Of a stretch of 38,178 nt of DNA, positions 31,965-38,178 are shown piece by piece. Numbering within the stretch: position 1 is the first letter of the stretch; each line of letters begins with the position of its first letter. The translations under genes were made by a program, and so were the position numbers. Source of the stretch: Rhodococcus sp. 1168 (GTDB taxonomy: Bacteria > Actinomycetota > Actinomycetes > Mycobacteriales > Mycobacteriaceae); assembly GCF_002091955.1 (NCBI RefSeq), contig NZ_MKKY01000023.1, positions 1 to 38,178 of the forward strand, read 5' to 3'. The notes under the pieces were generated by a model. That model did not search any database. It saw only the letters and a list, made by a program, of their open reading frames with translations, and was not told the origin of the DNA.

Positions 31965-33119
31965 TCAGAGTCCGATCATCTTGCAGATGATCTCGTTCAT
32001 GATTTCGGTAGTTCCACCACCGATGCCCAGGACCCGGGCATCGCGGTAGTGCCGTTCGACCTCTGACTCGCGCATACAACCGAGTCCGCCGAACAGTTGG
32101 ACTGCTTCGTATACGGCATGGTCGCACACTTTGACCGCGTTGTTCTTGGCCATCGCTGTTTCGGCCAGCATGCCTCCGTTGTCGACCCACCGCACTGCTA
32201 CCGACCGGCAGAACTCCTCGGCTGCAGTGATTTCGGTCGCCAGCTCGGCGATACGATGGCGTACGACCTGGCGGGTGGACAATGGTCGTCCGAAGGTCTC
32301 GCGTGAGCGCACCCATTCCGTGGTCAAATTCAGGCATCGACGGGCGGTTGCGACGGCCTGAAATGCCAACGACAGTCGCTCACCTTGGAACTGCTGGGCG
32401 ATCTGTCCGAAACCTGATCCCTCTTCGCCGATGAGGTTCTGGGCCGGGACGCGCACGTTGTCGTAGAACAGTTCGGCGGTGTCCGAACACAGCCACCCCA
32501 TCTTCTCCAGCCGTCGAGACACGGTGAATCCCGTTGCGGTGGTGGGGACCACGATGAGGGAGATGCCGGCGTGTCCACGATCGCCGGTCCGCACAGCGGT
32601 GGTGACGAAGTCTGCACGAGTACCGGAGGTGATGTAGAGCTTGGAGCCGTTGATGACGTAGGAGTCGCCATCGCGGGTGGCAGTGGTGGAGATGTTCGCG
32701 ACGTCGGATCCGCCACCCGGTTCGGTGATTGCCAGCGCCCCGATCATCCGTCCTTCCAGAGCGGGCCTTGCGAATCGGTCGATGAGATCGTCGTTGCCCG
32801 AGGACACGATATGCGGGGTTGCGATCCCGTGACTGAACAGCGCCGATATCAGACCCGAGGAGCCCCCGGACAGGATGATCTCCTCGAGGATTGCCAGCAT
32901 GTCGAGTGCATTACCGCCCGACCCGCCGACACTTTCGGGAGTCGATGCCCCGAGGAGACCCAAGGTGGCCGCAGTGTGATGTAGCTCGCGGGGAACCTCG
33001 CCATTGCGCTCCCAAGCGGCGAGGTCGGGAAGGACGTGCTTGGTGGTGAACTGTCGGGTGAGATCGCGCAATGCCCTACGGTCGTCGGTGTCCCACGAAT
33101 TCAGTAGCGCAGCAGTCAT
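31965..33119 (-). CDS. acyl-CoA dehydrogenase
   Basis: This 384-residue FAD-dependent dehydrogenase has AITEPGGGSDVANI (about 129), KLYITSGTRADF, an RSRETFGRPLS segment and C-terminal FGGLGCMRESEVERHYRDAR plus GGTTEIMNEII. As in long-chain-type enzymes the usual C-terminal YEG glutamate is missing, and the catalytic base is probably the glutamate in FQGERLSL. The gene overlaps the end of the enoyl-CoA hydratase gene by 4 bases (ATGA), so the two are coupled. It is the last gene of a three-gene beta-oxidation operon. Confidence 0.93.
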   Translation of the reverse strand: MTAALLNSWDTDDRRALRDLTRQFTTKHVLPDLAAWERNGEVPRELHHTAATLGLLGASTPESVGGSGGNALDMLAILEEIILSGGSSGLISALFSHGIATPHIVSSGNDDLIDRFARPALEGRMIGALAITEPGGGSDVANISTTATRDGDSYVINGSKLYITSGTRADFVTTAVRTGDRGHAGISLIVVPTTATGFTVSRRLEKMGWLCSDTAELFYDNVRVPAQNLIGEEGSGFGQIAQQFQGERLSLAFQAVATARRCLNLTTEWVRSRETFGRPLSTRQVVRHRIAELATEITAAEEFCRSVAVRWVDNGGMLAETAMAKNNAVKVCDHAVYEAVQLFGGLGCMRESEVERHYRDARVLGIGGGTTEIMNEIICKMIGL

Positions 33120-33907
33120 TTTCCACTCCAGATCGGGTCACGCTTCTCCAGGAAAGCCATGATGCCTTCCATCGTGTCGGCCGAAGCACTCAACTGCGCC
33201 AAGGCCTGTTCGGTGAGGGCCCAGCCCTCTGCCTCACTGGGGACTGCCCCGTCGACGATTCCGCGGGCAACGGTCTTGCTGGCTTGCACCGCCAACGGCG
33301 CACCGCCGGCAATGGTCTCGGCGAGTGCAAGAGCGGTGGCCAGTACCTCGGCCTGCGGGACCACACGATTGACCAAGCCCCAACGCAGCGCATCCTCGGC
33401 GCTCAGTGCGTTGCCGGTGAGCAGCAGTTCCAACGCGACCGCGCGTGGGATGGCGGTGACGAGTCGAAACACTCCGCCGGCACCTGCGATCAAACCGCGT
33501 TTGACTTCCGGTAGCCCGAAGGTCGACGTATCCGCTGCCACAACGAGATCGCTTGCGAGCGCTAGTTCTGTCCCGCCGCCGAGTGCGTTGCCGTTGACTG
33601 CAGCGATGATCGGTTTCGTGATGTGGTGTTTGACAACTCCGGCGAAACCCCAATGTGCGGTTTCGGGCGGCGTCACCCCGTCCGGTCCGGAGGTGCCGAG
33701 GGCCTTGAGATCTGCGCCGGCGCAGAACGTTGCCTCTCCAGCCCCGGTCAGCACCACCACTCGGATCTCATCGGTGTCTTGTGCCAGTTCCCACGCTTCA
33801 CCGAGACCGCGGTGCACATCGGCGTTGATACTGTTGGCGGCGGCCGGTCGATTGATGGTCACAAGCAGTGTGTGGCCACGTGTTTCGGTGAGTACGACTT
33901 CGGTCAT
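33116..33907 (-). CDS. enoyl-CoA hydratase/isomerase family protein
   Basis: This 263-residue crotonase-fold enzyme adds water to an enoyl-CoA. The oxyanion-hole segments are CAGADLKAL (about 60) and GNALGGGTELALASD (about 103), and both catalytic glutamates are present (GGTELALAS and GLPEVKRGL). ATG 33907 overlaps the stop of the thiolase-like gene by 4 bases, and the much longer frame upstream is a shadow of that gene. Its substrate is set by its neighbours and remains unknown. Confidence 0.92.
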   Translation of the reverse strand: MTEVVLTETRGHTLLVTINRPAAANSINADVHRGLGEAWELAQDTDEIRVVVLTGAGEATFCAGADLKALGTSGPDGVTPPETAHWGFAGVVKHHITKPIIAAVNGNALGGGTELALASDLVVAADTSTFGLPEVKRGLIAGAGGVFRLVTAIPRAVALELLLTGNALSAEDALRWGLVNRVVPQAEVLATALALAETIAGGAPLAVQASKTVARGIVDGAVPSEAEGWALTEQALAQLSASADTMEGIMAFLEKRDPIWSGK

Positions 33908-35427
33908 GGCTGTACCTCTTCTTTGAACGAGACCGCGACCCGGCCGTCGTGGTCGGTGATGGATATTCGCGCGCCGACGAGCGACCGAGCGCCGCCTTGC
34001 GTGTAGCGCAGCAGTGCTGCGGCGTCGTTCGAGTCGGTGTGGCCTGCGACCCGTGATCCATCGTCGGTCACTGCGATGATCAATGCAGATCTGGTGCTTC
34101 CGTCCCGCTCGAAATCGATTGTTGCGGTGACGATATCGGCATCGCCAACGTAGCCGTGCAGCATGGGCGGACCGGTTGCAGGTATCTCGTGAGAATTCGG
34201 ATCGCCGATGTACCCGTTGCGATGAGGATTGCGTGACAACAGCACGGTGTGCTGATGGGTGAGATAGCCACCGTTCGCATGGACCAGCGCCGGTGCGTCG
34301 ACGTCGTTGCTGCGCAACAGCCGGGTGACCTCGGCGATCGCGTGGAGGGTGTAGCTGTTGAGCGGTCCACCGAAGAAGGAGTGACCGCCCAGGACGCTGG
34401 GCACGGTCGAGTGCGGAAGACCCAGAGTCTGGATCAGCAGCTTCGGCACCACGGGGAAGCAACTGTAGGCGTCGATTATTCCTAAATCACCACCCGTCAC
34501 CTCGGCTTGCTTCAGGATGCGGTCGACGGCGGATGTCAGGGCTACCGATTGACCGAAGTCCTTGCGCGCTAGGACGTCCGCGGATTCGGTTGCGCCCGCG
34601 CCGCCCCACAGATAGACGATGCGATCCTTCGCGACACCGAATTCGATGGCGGCGGCGAGTGAACATACGACGATTGCGGCAGCTTGATCGACGAACGGCA
34701 TCGCATTCATCGTCAGTGGGTACGCGTCGCTGACCAACCGGTTCTTGGGTCCGCTGGTTGCGATGTCCTCCGATGTCCGCGCGGTGGGCATCCACGCGCA
34801 CGGGTGTGCGGCAGCAAGTTCGGAGAACTGTGCATACATCCGAGCCGAATATTCGCGTGACTGCTGGGGGCTGTCGCCGATGTCGTAGCTGAACCGGTTC
34901 TCGAACAGTGGGTACACACGGGTCGGCGCGAGTACCCCGGCGTGCTGCATCTCGGGGCTGCCGAGGTCGTCCGAGGTGAAGGTGGGCGGACCCCCGGGCT
35001 CAGCAAGCCAGCCCCGAGTGGTCGGATCGACGCCGAGCTTCATCAGCGCATTCAGTGATGCTTGGGCTTCACCACCTACCAGGAGCATTACCGATGAGGA
35101 TCGGTCGGCGATCTCGGAACCGATGCGGTCGAGTAAGGCTGTCGGCCAGTGGCCGCCGATCGAACTGGTCCAGGTTCGAGGGCTGTCTGCGCCGATGCGT
35201 TTCGCGAGCAGGCCAGGTAGGTCGTCGTAGGACCAGCTCGCGGTCTTCACCGCGTAGATCGTGTCCACGCGGGAGCCGATGGTCTCGATTCCGGTGTCGG
35301 CAAGGGCCGCGATCGTTGCTTCGGAGATGAGATCCAGGGGATCCCGCGGCGAAGCGGGTGCTCCAGCCCGCCCCGAGCGAATATCGGCAACGCCGATGAT
35401 CACCGGCACTGTCGTGGGGTCTGTCAT
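33904..35427 (-). CDS. thiolase-like protein, TLP1 type (acetyl-CoA acetyltransferase annotation)
   Basis: This 507-residue thiolase-fold protein is related to SCP2 thiolases. It has a thiolase domain with IDAYSCFPVV near residue 300 and NGGYLTHQHTVLLSR near 385. An extra C-terminal domain (about 420-505, starting YVGDADIVTATIDFERDG) is typical of thiolase-like proteins type 1. Neither thiolase cysteine is seen: the N-terminal site reads SIGGHWPTALL and the C-terminal one NGGYL, so classic thiolysis is doubtful. ATG 35427 has no ribosome site and lies close to the promoter, so the mRNA may be leaderless. It heads the operon with the hydratase and dehydrogenase genes. Confidence 0.88.
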   Translation of the reverse strand: MTDPTTVPVIIGVADIRSGRAGAPASPRDPLDLISEATIAALADTGIETIGSRVDTIYAVKTASWSYDDLPGLLAKRIGADSPRTWTSSIGGHWPTALLDRIGSEIADRSSSVMLLVGGEAQASLNALMKLGVDPTTRGWLAEPGGPPTFTSDDLGSPEMQHAGVLAPTRVYPLFENRFSYDIGDSPQQSREYSARMYAQFSELAAAHPCAWMPTARTSEDIATSGPKNRLVSDAYPLTMNAMPFVDQAAAIVVCSLAAAIEFGVAKDRIVYLWGGAGATESADVLARKDFGQSVALTSAVDRILKQAEVTGGDLGIIDAYSCFPVVPKLLIQTLGLPHSTVPSVLGGHSFFGGPLNSYTLHAIAEVTRLLRSNDVDAPALVHANGGYLTHQHTVLLSRNPHRNGYIGDPNSHEIPATGPPMLHGYVGDADIVTATIDFERDGSTRSALIIAVTDDGSRVAGHTDSNDAAALLRYTQGGARSLVGARISITDHDGRVAVSFKEEVQP

Positions 35428-35439
35428 AAGTGCCACGGT

Positions 35440-35454
35440 AATACAGACAGTATT
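35440..35454. promoter_or_regulatory. inverted repeat AATAC-N5-GTATT before the thiolase-like gene
   Basis: A 15-bp repeat with 5-bp arms lies 13 bp upstream of the ATG of the thiolase-like gene and 37 bp after the TetR gene. It would cover the promoter of a short-leader or leaderless mRNA. The TetR encoded just upstream is the likely binder; the arms are short, so the call is moderate. Confidence 0.45.
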
Positions 35455-35490
35455 TGTCCGCAATGTGGAGGGACGTGCGTAGGGCTTCGG

Positions 35491-36090
35491 TCAGGTCAGC
35501 GAGCGCAGCACGGTATCGACGATCAGCGTCGAGTGTTTTAGCGAATCCGGCATTCCCGCGTCCGCACGTGCCTGCGCGAACAGCGCACGTGTGAGTACGG
35601 CGCCGGTCACGAGTTCGAGCAGTAGCGTCGTCGAAGTCTCGCTTGGCAATTCCCCTCGCGTCACTGCGCGCTGAACGATCTGCCGTGTGGTGACGAAGCG
35701 GCTCTGGTTGAGCGTGTCGGTGAGATGAGACAGGAGGTCAGGGTTGACCATCGCATCGAGAGTCACCCGAAGCGACACCAAGCCGGACAGTTCGGCATAG
35801 CCGTGCGTCAGTTGCTCGGAAAGTTCGATGAGGTCGCCGCGAACATTGCCGGTATCGATCGGCGTCGACAGCGGGGATCGAGCCTCGAGTGCTTGTACCA
35901 ACAGATCTTCCTTGCTGTCCCAACGCCGATACAGCGCGGCCCGACCCACCTTCGCCTTGCGTGCAACCGCGTCGAAAGTGAATCCGCGCCAACTGGTTTC
36001 CCAATACACTTCGAGCACCGCGTCGTAGACGCGAACCTCCATGTCCGCATCCCGAGGTCTACCGGGCCCGCGCCGACGCTCCTGAGACAT
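35491..36090 (-). CDS. TetR-family transcriptional regulator
   Basis: This 199-residue regulator starts with a basic arm (MSQERRRGPGRPRDADME) that is typical of TetR proteins that contact the minor groove. Its helix-turn-helix spans about residues 20-65 (VYDAVLEVYWETSWRGFTF, then VARKAKVGRAALYRRWDSK). The C-terminal domain resembles the TetR_C_11 group. It is directly upstream of the thiolase-like operon on the same strand, 64 bp from its start, with a small inverted repeat in the gap; it probably controls that operon. The gene is preceded by 48 bp after the DUF6611-like gene. Confidence 0.9.
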   Translation of the reverse strand: MSQERRRGPGRPRDADMEVRVYDAVLEVYWETSWRGFTFDAVARKAKVGRAALYRRWDSKEDLLVQALEARSPLSTPIDTGNVRGDLIELSEQLTHGYAELSGLVSLRVTLDAMVNPDLLSHLTDTLNQSRFVTTRQIVQRAVTRGELPSETSTTLLLELVTGAVLTRALFAQARADAGMPDSLKHSTLIVDTVLRSLT

Positions 36091-36138
36091 TCACCAATTG
36101 TTGCACCTGCGGACGATCGTTTCGCTCGCATCGAACGT

Positions 36139-36726
36139 TCAGTACTTGCCTGCCGACAGTTGCCGGTAGACCTCGCTCCAGATCAATTCGTGCTCGGCTG
36201 CGGTGATGTGCTGTGTTGCAAACCGGTTGTCGGCCTCTACGAGGAGTTTCGCGTGTCGGCCGATGTCCTCGCGGCGAGCCAGGGAGTCGAGGTCGGGTAG
36301 ATCGGTCATCGTGATCGCTACCTCTATCCGAACGTGCGTTCGCGTGGTGCCCGCCATCACGAATGCGAAGTACCCGCTGAGCAGGTAGACGGTCGTCGAC
36401 GCGGCGACTGCCGGAATCGGAGCGAGTTGATTGCTCAGCACCACCTCGCTGACGATCCACAACATCGCACCCCACAAGGGCCACCCTCGCCATAGGCGCA
36501 GGCGTCTACGCTCGGCAAGGTTGGTGCCCGGAGGAAAAACGACGAGTCGGTGGCGGGTCATGCCGTGGCGGGAGTGCCAGGTGTCCACCGAGCCCCAGGT
36601 TCTTTCGCCGTCGAGAAGGTGGCGCCAGAGGCGACGGGCAGAACTGGGTGTCGCCGACGGTGCCGCTTCGGGACGGCGGTGGGGGTGTCCCGCTGCCGAC
36701 CCTCGCGTGACGGGTTCTTCATCCAT
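36139..36726 (-). CDS. DUF6611-like membrane protein
   Basis: This 195-residue protein has a proline- and arginine-rich N-terminus, a WGSVDTWHSRHGMTRHRLVV segment, RLRLWRGWPLWG, and two membrane helices (about 88-105 and 110-130). A cytoplasmic tail with an EVYRQLSAGKY end follows. The W-G-S-V-D and LWRGWPLWG motifs are typical of the DUF6611 family of mycobacteria and rhodococci, whose role is unknown. ATG 36726 is chosen because the family starts near here; the frame further up to 36819 is not supported. No strong ribosome site is seen. Confidence 0.72.
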   Translation of the reverse strand: MDEEPVTRGSAAGHPHRRPEAAPSATPSSARRLWRHLLDGERTWGSVDTWHSRHGMTRHRLVVFPPGTNLAERRRLRLWRGWPLWGAMLWIVSEVVLSNQLAPIPAVAASTTVYLLSGYFAFVMAGTTRTHVRIEVAITMTDLPDLDSLARREDIGRHAKLLVEADNRFATQHITAAEHELIWSEVYRQLSAGKY

Positions 36727-36955
36727 TGGGTCAGGTCTACGACACCGACAGGACCGTTGGGCGGAAAGATACGACACCTGTATGCCCATGCTGAAAATCT
36801 TGATGATTCCGTGACGCACAGTCCGGATTGTGTGCTCGAGTCCGACTGGTTTGCCGATGTGGATGAATCAAAGTTCGGTTTGAGGCGGCCCTCGTCTGGA
36901 GTGTGCACGCCTCTTGACGAAGGGGCATGTCCATGCGAGTCTGTTCCATATTACC

Positions 36956-36975
36956 GACCGAGCGATCGCTCGGTC
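36956..36975. promoter_or_regulatory. 20-bp perfect palindrome before the acyl-CoA dehydrogenase gene
   Basis: The half-site GACCGAGCGA is followed directly by its exact complement, giving a 20-bp perfect palindrome 22 bp upstream of the acyl-CoA dehydrogenase start. The ACCGAGCG half-site is like operators of actinobacterial TetR proteins. The regulator may lie beyond the window or be the TetR at 35491-36090. Confidence 0.7.
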
Positions 36976-36997
36976 TGAGATTTCGAGGAGCATGTCT

Positions 36998-38178
36998 GTG
37001 GCTGTCGATCTGACCTACTCACCCCACGTCCAGGCGCTGATCGGCAAAACGCGGACTTTCATACGGGAAGAGGTCCTCCCGATCGAAGACGAATTCCTCG
37101 GAAATTTTACCGACGCAGGTGGCGATGAGCTGCGGATTTCGCTGCAACAGGCGGCGAAGAAGGCGGGCGTGTTCGCGCCCCACGCACCCGTCGAGTACGG
37201 CGGCGCAGGCCTGAACATGAGCGACCGCGCACCCCTGTTCGAAGAGGGCGGATACTCGCTCTTCGGGCCTGCCGCGCTCAACATCGGTGCGCCCGACGAG
37301 GGAAACGTGCACATGTTGGCGCATATTGCCTCCGGCGCACAGAAGGAACAGTTCCTGGCACCGCTGGCAGCAGGCGATGTCCGATCGGCATTCGCGATGA
37401 CCGAACCCGCACCGGGTGCAGGCTCGGACCCCTCGGCGTTGCGGTCCACCGGAATCAAGGTCGAGGGCGGTTGGCGCGTCGACGGGCATAAATGGTTCAT
37501 CACCGGCGCCGATGGCGCAGGATTTTTCATCATCATGGCCCGCACCGCAGGCAAGCCCGGTGACCGCGGAGGAGCGACGATGTTCCTCGCGCCCGCCGAC
37601 ACCGAAGGTATCAAGGTCGGCCGCCACATCGGCACTCTCGACCAAGCGACGATCGGTGGCCACTGCGAGGTCTTCTTCGACAATGTCTTCGTCCCCGACG
37701 AGAACGTGCTCGGTGCCGTCGACGAAGGATTCAGCTACGCGCAGGTGCGTCTCGGACCTGCCCGCATGACACACGTCATGCGCTGGCTCGGTGCAGCCAG
37801 ACGCGGACACGACGTCGCTGTCGCGCAAGTTGCGCAGCGTGAAGGGTTCGGCTCTGTCCTCGGCGATCTGGGCATGATTCAGAAGATGGTCGCCGACAAC
37901 GAAATCGACATTGCCGCGACGCGAGCGCTGCTGGTCCAGGCCTGCTTTGCGCTCGATCAGGGCTCGACGGCAAGTAACGAGACGTCGATCGCGAAGACAT
38001 TTGCAGCCGAAGCCGTCTTCCGGATCGTCGACCGCAGTATCCAAATGTGCGGGGGCCTCGGGGTTTCCGACGACCTTCCCCTCGCGCGACTCTCGCGTGA
38101 AATCCGCCCTTTCAGGGTGTACGACGGCCCGTCCGAGGTCCATCGCTGGGCCATCGCAAAGCGAGTTGTCGGCGCCGC
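36998..38178 (+). CDS. acyl-CoA dehydrogenase, ACAD10/11-like (partial)
   Basis: The frame stays open to the window end, giving 393 residues of a protein whose end is missing. It begins VAVDLTYSPHVQALIG and shows AFAMTEPAPGAGSDPS (about 130), HKWFITGADGAGFF (about 162), the FAD/ETF region with GHCEVFFDNVFVPDENVLG, and the C-terminal QMCGGLGVSDD and VYDGPSEVHRW. In the last motif the usual glutamate is aspartate, as in the ACAD10/ACAD11 group. GTG 36998 is favoured because GAGGAG lies 7 bases upstream; ATG 36992 in the same frame is almost touching that site. A 20-bp palindrome upstream suggests TetR control. Confidence 0.92.
   Translation, partial: MAVDLTYSPHVQALIGKTRTFIREEVLPIEDEFLGNFTDAGGDELRISLQQAAKKAGVFAPHAPVEYGGAGLNMSDRAPLFEEGGYSLFGPAALNIGAPDEGNVHMLAHIASGAQKEQFLAPLAAGDVRSAFAMTEPAPGAGSDPSALRSTGIKVEGGWRVDGHKWFITGADGAGFFIIMARTAGKPGDRGGATMFLAPADTEGIKVGRHIGTLDQATIGGHCEVFFDNVFVPDENVLGAVDEGFSYAQVRLGPARMTHVMRWLGAARRGHDVAVAQVAQREGFGSVLGDLGMIQKMVADNEIDIAATRALLVQACFALDQGSTASNETSIAKTFAAEAVFRIVDRSIQMCGGLGVSDDLPLARLSREIRPFRVYDGPSEVHRWAIAKRVVGA

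Noticed and set aside
33907..34462. N-terminal extension of the enoyl-CoA hydratase frame to 34462.
   Set aside because: The added residues are arginine-rich shadow sequence inside the thiolase-like gene. The ATGA overlap at 33904-33907 gives the real start.

Overview
The window reads as chromosomal DNA of a mycolic-acid actinomycete, most likely Rhodococcus or a close relative. The support is high GC with strong third-position GC, frequent GTG starts, an Mce-family protein, a thiolase-like protein of the mycobacterial TLP1 type, a DUF6611-like protein, and many FadD/FadE/enoyl-CoA hydratase genes beside TetR, MarR, GntR and PucR regulators. The genus is an inference. No rRNA, tRNA, CRISPR array or insertion sequence was seen, and the first 65 bases hold nothing recognisable.

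Layout. (1) 66-5455: a tightly overlapping five-gene operon (HpcH/HpaI aldolase, nitrilase-family amidohydrolase, TRAP transporter DctPQM), divergent from a GntR/FCD regulator with a TTGTATACAA operator between them. (2) 5522-12025: an oxidative operon read leftward (a ferritin-like diiron protein usually labelled metal-dependent hydrolase, an FMN/2Fe-2S reductase, a Baeyer-Villiger-type monooxygenase, a short-chain dehydrogenase, an orphan Mce protein), divergent from a TetR gene with a 25-bp inverted-repeat operator. (3) 12039-19312: a fatty-acid module (acyl-CoA dehydrogenase, FadB-like fusion, TetR; then acyl-CoA ligase and aldehyde dehydrogenase). Its two promoter regions carry near-identical copies of a TTGGC-N5-GyCAA motif. 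(4) 19439-21185: a small unannotated ORF and a quinone-oxidoreductase-like gene divergent from a MarR gene with two operator copies.

(5) 21186-24684: a patch of small genes and decay. It holds a 62-aa gene, a heavily broken murE copy, an Hsp20 gene with a CIRCE-like element, a 58-aa acidic gene, a DUF2945 protein, a small membrane protein and a LapA-domain protein. (6) 24860-30501: a leftward operon of aldehyde dehydrogenase, SDR and long-chain acyl-CoA synthetase, divergent from a PucR-type regulator. (7) 30546-36090: a cytochrome P450 with a perfect 12+12 bp inverted repeat in its promoter, convergent with a three-gene beta-oxidation operon (thiolase-like protein, enoyl-CoA hydratase, acyl-CoA dehydrogenase) that has a TetR gene directly upstream. 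(8) 36139-38178: a DUF6611-like membrane protein and the start of an ACAD10/11-like acyl-CoA dehydrogenase, cut by the window end, behind a 20-bp perfect palindrome.

Taken together the window is a run of separately regulated catabolic modules: uptake and cleavage of a small organic acid, oxygenation of a hydrophobic substrate, and several CoA-dependent degradation branches. Nearly every module carries its own regulator and a visible palindromic operator.
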